DNA of 8,668 bases. Source: an uncultured Clostridia bacterium. Its GTDB lineage: Bacteria > Bacillota > Clostridia > Oscillospirales > Acutalibacteraceae. Shown here piece by piece: positions 1 to 5,174 of the stretch. Within the stretch, counting starts at the first letter, position 1. The number at the start of each line of letters is the position of its first letter. Location of the stretch: assembly GCA_947165115.1 (NCBI GenBank), contig CAMUZD010000054.1, positions 1 to 8,668 of the forward strand, written 5' to 3'. Made by a program: the position numbers and the translations under genes. The notes under the pieces were generated by a model, which saw nothing but the letters and a program-made list of their open reading frames with translations, did not search any database and was not told the origin of the DNA.

Positions 1-37
1 AAACGGTCTTAAGAGCGACAAACCGCTGTGCTTCAAA

Positions 38-59
38 ATTGAAATTGATTGATTTCAAT
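38..59. promoter_or_regulatory. Inverted repeat overlapping the -35 region, possible operator
   Basis: Two perfect 8-base arms, ATTGAAAT (38-45) and ATTTCAAT (52-59), are separated by six bases. The right half covers the proposed -35 hexamer at 49-54, where a repressor would block RNA polymerase. A sub-part, TTGAT-N4-TTCAA, differs by one base from an FNR/CRP-style TTGAT-N4-ATCAA half-site pair, but no regulator is present to link to it. The repeat is read directly; operator function is inferred. Confidence 0.35.
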
Positions 60-76
60 AAAACATATGCTATAAT
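49..76 (+). promoter_or_regulatory. Sigma-A type promoter upstream of the small membrane protein
   Basis: The -35 is TTGATT (49-54), followed by a 16-base spacer and a consensus -10 TATAAT (71-76). The -10 is preceded by TGC (68-70), which makes it an extended -10. Transcription would start near 83, leaving a leader of about 30 bases before the ATG at 112. This is the best promoter in the window. It could drive both the 71-residue protein and the DUF3863 gene, since no terminator lies between them. Confidence 0.65.
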
Positions 77-111
77 CAAATCGACAAATCGGGATTTAAT
101 GAGGTGCTTTT

Positions 112-327
112 ATGAACGGGAATAATAATGACAAGAAAAACAGTAACACATCCGGTCTTGCGATCGGTATTTGTTTGGGAATTGCAATCGGCTCAGCTGT
201 CGGAGCGCTGACACATAATGTCGGTCTGTGGCTGCCAATCGGCCTTTCGATAGGTTTGGTTCTCGGCTTTGCTATGGGCAAAAAAAGCGATAATGATGAC
301 GAAGACAAAACGGACGGTCAGGAATAG
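112..327 (+). CDS. Small glycine-zipper membrane protein (71 aa)
   Basis: A short hydrophilic, Asn/Lys-rich head (residues 1-13) is followed by two hydrophobic segments (about 15-33 and 37-56) and an acidic tail rich in Asp and Glu (60-71). Glycines recur every fourth residue: 15, 19, 23, 27 and 31 in the first helix and 44, 48, 52 and 56 in the second. This is a double glycine zipper, suited to tight helix packing as a hairpin or oligomer in the cytoplasmic membrane. Small proteins of this kind are common and mostly uncharacterised in Firmicutes, so no biochemical role can be assigned. The start is supported by GAGGTG at 101-106 and by the promoter at 49-76. The next gene begins 46 bases downstream. 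It appears intact and unrelated in function to the carbohydrate genes, though it could share their transcript. Confidence 0.8.
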   Translation: MNGNNNDKKNSNTSGLAIGICLGIAIGSAVGALTHNVGLWLPIGLSIGLVLGFAMGKKSDNDDEDKTDGQE

Positions 328-362
328 ACTGACAAATTCGGTTTGATTCTTTCGAAAGCGTC

Positions 363-367
363 GGAGG
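363..367 (+). promoter_or_regulatory. Ribosome binding site that fixes the start of the DUF3863 gene
   Basis: GGAGG lies six bases before the ATG at 374. The alternative in-frame ATG at 389 (residue 6) has no comparable site, so 374 is preferred. Confidence 0.7.
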
Positions 368-373
368 ATTGAA

Positions 374-1888
374 ATGATTCAGAATACCATGAAGTCGGTA
401 AACATCATGAATTTTGTGCGGCAGTGTGAGCCGCGCAGTGAATCGGTTGATAAGATTCTTTTTGAAACGACAAAAAAACAGCTCGCGCTTGTAAATGAAC
501 TTCAGGTGCCTAACACTTTTCTTTTGCAGTATGACGCGCTTTGCGATGACAGATTTGTAAAACTTTTCAAAGAGGAAGCGGGTCCGCTGACGGAAACAGG
601 GCTGTGGTATGAGATTGTTGAGCCGCTGACCTCTGCCTGCGGTATGAAATATGAGAGCGAGCGCGGCTGGAAATGGGACTGGCATATAAAGCCCGGATTC
701 TCTATGGCTTACACGCCCGATGAGCGCGACAGACTGATTGACGAGGCGATGCGAAAATTCAAAGAGATTTTAGGCGAATATCCCGGCACAGTCGGTTCCT
801 GGCTGATTGACACAAGAACGGCTTCAAGACTTGCTGACAGATACGGTGTGAAGTGCCTTTGCATCTGCCGCGATCAGACAAACACGGATGCTTATTCGCT
901 TGTGGGCGGTTATTTCAACGGAGCTTATTATCCCTCGAGAAATAATATATTTACCCCCGCGCAGACAGCCGATAATTCTCTCGGCATTCCGGTGTTAAGG
1001 CTGCTGGGCCCCGACCCTATCCGCAATTATGACGGCAAAAAATTTCTGACCGAAAAAGAGGCGGCAGGCAGTCTTATGTTCACGCTTGAGCCTGTATGGT
1101 ATGCCGGAAGCGACTCCGTCTATGAAAGCGCGCTGCTTGAAGATTTTTTCGGCAGTGAAACGCTGAATTTCGCCTACGCGCAGATAGGTCAGGAAAACAG
1201 TTTCGGCGACAGTGATATTATCTCGCCGCTCAGGCGTCAGATTGAAGCCATAATGCAAAGAGGCGATGTCGCCTTTGAAAAGATGACGGAAACCGCGGAG
1301 AAATTCGGCGAAAGATTCGGACGCGCCACTCCACCCAGCGTCACCGCGGGGCTTAAAAATCCGGGAGGTGAGGACGTTCAGTCCGTCTATTACCAGTGCA
1401 AAAACTATGTTGCCGATATTTTCCGCGACGGCGGCAGAGTATTTATCCGCGCGTTTTATCTTTTTGATGAGAATGTGCCCGAGCATTATATTGAAGACAC
1501 CTGCGATTCGTTTTACGCTCTTTATGAGAATCTGCCTCTTGTGGACACGGTTGTCTGGTCGGAGGGAATAAGAGAGAATATCGGACTTACTCTTGACAGC
1601 TCCGGCGGAGAACTTTTATATGAGAATCTCTCAAATACCTCCGTGAAAATTTCGTGGAAAGACAAATCCGTTATTTTCACACCTGAGGGCATTGAAACAT
1701 CGGGAATATCCGAAATGACTTATGATCCGATGAAAACACAGGCGGAGATTGAAGCAGGCGGGCATCGCATTAATTATAAATACAAGGGCGCGGGTTACAG
1801 CCTGCTCACAAACGGCAGCGTTACTTGTGAAAACAATATAATTACAATAAAAGGAACCGGTATTCATCTGACTTTCGAAAGAAAGTAA
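374..1888 (+). CDS. DUF3863-family protein, polysaccharide-deacetylase-like fold
   Basis: A 504-residue protein without a signal peptide or membrane segment, hence probably cytoplasmic. I recognise the DUF3863 pattern from memory. Visible conserved stretches are LLQYDAL (50-56), the GLWYEIVEPL region (76-85), WDWH (101-104), AYTPDERDRLIDEAM (112-126), YPGTVGSWLIDTRTA (136-150), a YYPSRNN motif near 185-191, and PVLRLLGPDPIRNYD (206-220). This family is associated with the NodB/polysaccharide-deacetylase-like (beta/alpha) barrel superfamily and is found beside glycan-degradation genes. The conserved Asp and His residues in QYDAL and WDWH are plausible metal or substrate ligands, which is inference. 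The last 110 residues are strand-rich and look like a beta-sandwich. Reaction and substrate are unknown. It starts 46 bases after the small membrane protein and is followed by a 205-base gap and two secreted-type carbohydrate proteins. This suggests it handles imported oligosaccharide, though a glycosidase activity cannot be excluded. Confidence 0.8.
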   Translation: MIQNTMKSVNIMNFVRQCEPRSESVDKILFETTKKQLALVNELQVPNTFLLQYDALCDDRFVKLFKEEAGPLTETGLWYEIVEPLTSACGMKYESERGWKWDWHIKPGFSMAYTPDERDRLIDEAMRKFKEILGEYPGTVGSWLIDTRTASRLADRYGVKCLCICRDQTNTDAYSLVGGYFNGAYYPSRNNIFTPAQTADNSLGIPVLRLLGPDPIRNYDGKKFLTEKEAAGSLMFTLEPVWYAGSDSVYESALLEDFFGSETLNFAYAQIGQENSFGDSDIISPLRRQIEAIMQRGDVAFEKMTETAEKFGERFGRATPPSVTAGLKNPGGEDVQSVYYQCKNYVADIFRDGGRVFIRAFYLFDENVPEHYIEDTCDSFYALYENLPLVDTVVWSEGIRENIGLTLDSSGGELLYENLSNTSVKISWKDKSVIFTPEGIETSGISEMTYDPMKTQAEIEAGGHRINYKYKGAGYSLLTNGSVTCENNIITIKGTGIHLTFERK

Positions 1889-1890
1889 AG

Positions 1891-1905
1891 TCCCGTTTAT
1901 CGGGA
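1891..1905 (+). other. Short hairpin after the DUF3863 gene, no T-tract
   Basis: TCCCG and CGGGA pair around a TTTAT loop two bases after the stop codon. No run of T follows, so it is not a standard intrinsic terminator. It may protect the mRNA 3' end or be incidental. The rest of the gap to 2093 holds no gene or clear promoter that I can see. Confidence 0.3.
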
Positions 1906-2080
1906 TGAATCACACAGAAAGAATGATAAAAATTGAGATTTGCGGAGGTGTGTGAAATTGTTATATGCATAGGATGAAATAAAGCTACAGGGTGTGGCGG
2001 GTAAAACAATTAAGAGTTTGGAAGATTGATTTTGCTAATCGGGATTAATAATTTTCGGCAGGGAAACGCAAAATCAAAAG

Positions 2081-2085
2081 AGGAG
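2081..2085 (+). promoter_or_regulatory. Ribosome binding site of the beta-helix protein gene
   Basis: AGGAG is placed eight bases before the ATG at 2094, with a purine-rich lead-in (AAAAGAGGAG). This supports that start codon and the hydrophobic N-terminus that follows it. Confidence 0.7.
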
Positions 2086-2093
2086 TTCATTCT

Positions 2094-4853
2094 ATGGCTT
2101 TAAAGATTATCAGTTTCATTACTGCGATCATAATGACGGTTGCCGGATTCATTACCGGTTTGACCGAAAATATTAAAAAAGTTTTTGACAGAGAACCTCC
2201 GGTAATGTATTTCAAGACCGAGGACGTTCAGGCAAAATACGGCGAAGCGGTGCGGGCGACTGAAAAATATGCGGATTACGGCTTCGTCGATGTAGAGGCA
2301 GAGCCGCTTGCCGATATTTCGTTTGATAATATCGGAAATTTAAGCGAACTGAATGCCGAGGGTATCGGTATTTCCAATGTAGACGGCGCCCATCTTGTCA
2401 CGGGCAGATTCGGTCTGCGCAAAGCGTTGGAGTTCTCGACTGCGGATACTCATATCACTCTTCCCGATCTCGGCGAGCAGTATGCGCTGACAATCTCTAT
2501 GTGGGTAAACATCCGTGATCTTCAAACCCGTGAAAATATCGATGAGCCTCGCGTCAGCACGCTGCTGGATACCGCAACAGGCGCGGGCCGCGTAACGCTC
2601 AAATTCGTGCATACCGGCACCCCGACATACGAGGATCCGGACAGCGGAGAAATTACCATGGGTACAAACAGCACACGTCTTGTTTTCTCGGTTGAAAGCA
2701 ATTCCGGCGGTGAATTTGAAAACAACGGCGTATATTCCAACAACACACACTTCTGTGATTTTGAATATGACTTATGGGAAGATTTTGTCGGATATTATGA
2801 TGATTGGGTCGTGCACCCAGAGGGACACTCCTGGTTCCATATCGGCGTCGTCTATGAGCCCGAAAACGGAACCGTGACCTTTTATCATTGCGGCAAGTTT
2901 GATTCCGTAAAGAAGTTTGATTTCGCCGTGAAGCCTGTGCTCAACGGAATTCAAATCGGCGCAGGCAATGCGGAGAACGAGTATTTTGACGGTATAGTAG
3001 ATGATATTCGCCTTTACGGACAGGCGCTCACACAAGCGGATATGGATATTCTCGCCGATTATGAACGGGATATGTGGGTCAACCGCACCGCCGGTGATTG
3101 GGAGGACCCCGAAACTGCGTTTTATGTCAACGGCGAAACAGGCAACGATTCCAATCCCGGAACCGAAACCGCACCGTTTGCGACTGTGAAAAAAGGCGTA
3201 GAATCCATTGCCAAACCCGGCACGAAGCTGATAATTGCGCCGGGCGTATATCGGGAAAAAGGGATCAATCTCCATACAAGCGGAACTGAAACTCAGCCCG
3301 TTATAATAGAAGCTGAAAAACCGGGAGAAACGGTTATATCCGCTTCCGTTCCTTTCGACGGCTGGAAACAGACAAACTCATTTTTCATTTATGAAAATGA
3401 TTGGAACTATGATTATCCGTTCCAAGCCGGCACACCGGGCAACAAAATCATCGGCAGAAGCGATCTTATCATTGTTGACGGCAAACCGATCAAACCGGTT
3501 CTGGCAAAAAAAGAGCTGAAAAATGAGACTTACTTTATTGATAATGAAGCCGGAAAGATTTATCTGAAAACAGTAAAAGCACCCGAAAAATGCGAAATAA
3601 TGCGAGCGCTGCCGGGTGAAAACGGTGAGGGCGCCTATATTCTCAACACAAACAGCAGCGAGTATATTGTTCTGCGTGGGCTGAGCTTCACGGACTGCGC
3701 CTGTCGCATCTGGGACAGAGCAATGGTAAATATGGGAAAACCGCAGCATATTCTTGTGGAGGACTGCGTTTTCAATAATTCAGGCACCGCCGGACTCGGA
3801 TTTGATCACGGCTCAAATGACAGAACAGTCGAGGATGTGCTGATCAGACAATGCGCGTTTGACAATAACTGCATAAGCGGAATCGGTGCCGGATTCAGAA
3901 GTATGAATTTCGTAGTCGAAGATTGCACATTCACAAATATCGGCAAAAGAATCGACTGGGGTAAATACGACTCTGCCGATCCGGCTACAACAAAAATGAT
4001 GGTTTGTAAGAATATCACATGGCGCGGCTGTTATTTTGACGATAATGTTTCCAACGATCTGTGGTTTGATAATTACAACTGGAATATTGATGTTGATAAA
4101 TGCGGTTTCTTTAATAATCACTCCGGCATTGCGGTCCATATTGAGATAGACGTGCCCGGTGTTCGCGTGCGCAACAGCGTGCTTGACGGAGGCGTTCGCT
4201 TTGCAAGCGCGGAGGGAGCGATACTTGACGGCAACATCATCTTTGCCGATGACAACCCGCTTATCGACAACTGGGGTATGGAATACCGTTTCGGAGCACT
4301 TGGTCCGGTGTATTCCTGGAAAAATACAGTGATTACAAATAACATTTTTTATTGTGAAAACAAATGGAAGACCGAGTTAATCTTTGATCTGCCGCCCTAT
4401 GCGTCATTCTACGATATTTATGCCGACGGCAACCGCTTTTTTGTGAAAAACGGTATGAAATCCGAAAAAAAGTATCGCATTATGGACGAAAAATGTGATT
4501 ACAACACAATGCTGTCTTATCTTGAAGATAACAACGCGGAATACCTGCGCGAAGATCCGTTTAAAAACGGCGGCACGTCAACGGTCGGCTTTGCGGATTC
4601 CGCTTCCGTATCGGGAGGCAGGATTCCCATGAAGCTGTCAAAGCCCGTGAATGAGGAATGTAATGTTTATTATACCGTGTGGGATTATGATTCAGGCAGT
4701 GTGCTTCGCGAAGGAACGCTTCATTTTGACAGGTTTGAAACCGAAAAATGTATTTATGCCGGTGAGAATGAAAACAATATTCTGATTGAAATCAGCGGCG
4801 TTCAGAATATTGCACGCGGCAAAAACTGCTTCCATTACCTGAAACAAGATTAA
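2094..4853 (+). CDS. Anchored LamG-like / right-handed beta-helix carbohydrate protein
   Basis: A 919-residue protein. Residues 5-23 form one hydrophobic segment after a Lys; no clear signal-peptidase site follows, so it is probably a membrane-anchored extracellular protein. Residues about 70-325 look like a LamG/concanavalin-A-like jelly roll: a WFHIGVVYEPENGTV strand begins at 247, and FDGIVDDIRLYGQAL near 298 is the typical closing motif. From 343 the pattern FYVNGETGNDSNPGT...PFATVKKGVESI matches the DUF1565-type entry to a right-handed parallel beta-helix. Coils continue to about residue 790, with repeated VEDCxF/RQCxF turns and the family-typical LWFDNYNWN and HIEID stretches. Residues about 830-905 resemble a Calx-beta domain. 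Members of the beta-helix class are often polysaccharide lyases, hydrolases or epimerases, but I cannot identify a catalytic set here, so activity is unproven. It lies between the DUF3863 and GH43-like genes, which suggests a shared glycan target. Confidence 0.8.
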   Translation: MALKIISFITAIIMTVAGFITGLTENIKKVFDREPPVMYFKTEDVQAKYGEAVRATEKYADYGFVDVEAEPLADISFDNIGNLSELNAEGIGISNVDGAHLVTGRFGLRKALEFSTADTHITLPDLGEQYALTISMWVNIRDLQTRENIDEPRVSTLLDTATGAGRVTLKFVHTGTPTYEDPDSGEITMGTNSTRLVFSVESNSGGEFENNGVYSNNTHFCDFEYDLWEDFVGYYDDWVVHPEGHSWFHIGVVYEPENGTVTFYHCGKFDSVKKFDFAVKPVLNGIQIGAGNAENEYFDGIVDDIRLYGQALTQADMDILADYERDMWVNRTAGDWEDPETAFYVNGETGNDSNPGTETAPFATVKKGVESIAKPGTKLIIAPGVYREKGINLHTSGTETQPVIIEAEKPGETVISASVPFDGWKQTNSFFIYENDWNYDYPFQAGTPGNKIIGRSDLIIVDGKPIKPVLAKKELKNETYFIDNEAGKIYLKTVKAPEKCEIMRALPGENGEGAYILNTNSSEYIVLRGLSFTDCACRIWDRAMVNMGKPQHILVEDCVFNNSGTAGLGFDHGSNDRTVEDVLIRQCAFDNNCISGIGAGFRSMNFVVEDCTFTNIGKRIDWGKYDSADPATTKMMVCKNITWRGCYFDDNVSNDLWFDNYNWNIDVDKCGFFNNHSGIAVHIEIDVPGVRVRNSVLDGGVRFASAEGAILDGNIIFADDNPLIDNWGMEYRFGALGPVYSWKNTVITNNIFYCENKWKTELIFDLPPYASFYDIYADGNRFFVKNGMKSEKKYRIMDEKCDYNTMLSYLEDNNAEYLREDPFKNGGTSTVGFADSASVSGGRIPMKLSKPVNEECNVYYTVWDYDSGSVLREGTLHFDRFETEKCIYAGENENNILIEISGVQNIARGKNCFHYLKQD

Positions 4854-5174
4854 AACGAAGAGTTTTATCTTTTATAATATTCTTGTCAGCTTCCGGTTTG
4901 CCGGACCTGACATTCAAATAATAAGCGGAGCGTGGAATTACCATCACGAACAGTGACAAAACCGTTGACAGGCGTGACGAAGGCACCACATACATTGAGG
5001 TCAGAAACATTACACCATAAATTTCTGATTTTTTAAGAATACATAATAATTATAATTAATTGAATTGCCGGCACCTAAATTGATAAGGCATTCATAAGCA
5101 CTGTTATCTTAAAAACAAGTGCAAAGAAAAAGAAATCAGCTTAGTCGGAATTCTGAAACAAGAAAGGAATGCTT
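4854..5174 (+). other. Intergenic region between the beta-helix and GH43-like genes
   Basis: About 320 bases without a supported gene. It holds a hairpin at 4884-4912, then a consensus -35 TTGACA (4965-4970) whose best partner TACATT (4991-4996) is 20 bases away and therefore poorly spaced. An AT-rich block follows with TATAAT at 5051-5056 but no good -35. TTGATA (5080-5085) with TATCTT (5105-5110) is another weak pair, 19 bases apart. A promoter for the downstream gene probably lies here, but the sequence does not decide which. Short open stretches on both strands lack ribosome binding sites. Confidence 0.5.
4884..4912 (+). other. Two-tier hairpin after the beta-helix gene
   Basis: An outer stem, TGTCAG (4884-4889) with CTGACA (4907-4912), encloses an inner stem TCCGG/CCGGA around the loop TTTG. 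Two bases on the left and one on the right form an internal bulge. No T-tract follows (the next bases are TTCAAATA), so it is not a canonical terminator. It may still define the 3' end of the upstream mRNA. Confidence 0.45.

Noticed and set aside
272..685. A 137-codon minus-strand frame opposite the start of the DUF3863 gene
   Set aside because: It is antisense to a recognisable gene, has no family pattern and looks like a reverse-strand shadow; the same holds for the frames at 995-1486, 2772-3275, 3813-4139, 5475-5759, 6327-6677, 6960-7322 and 7443-7787.
349..1881. The palindrome CTTTCGAAAG at 349-358 and again at 1872-1881, flanking the DUF3863 gene
   Set aside because: Matching 10-base words are expected many times by chance in a window this size, and the second copy is coding sequence for the last residues of the protein.
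1933..1975. A promoter in the gap before the beta-helix gene (TTGAGA at 1933-1938)
   Set aside because: No acceptable -10 lies 16-18 bases downstream.
4965..4996. TTGACA with TACATT as a promoter for the GH43-like gene
   Set aside because: The -35 is consensus but the 20-base spacer is too long and it is nearly 180 bases from the gene; kept only as a note in the intergenic entry.
4922..5034. Short plus-strand frames in the gap before the GH43-like gene, including one reading TTYIEVRNITP before a stop and a GTG-started one at 4932
   Set aside because: No ribosome site at a usable distance, no family match, and length within chance expectation.
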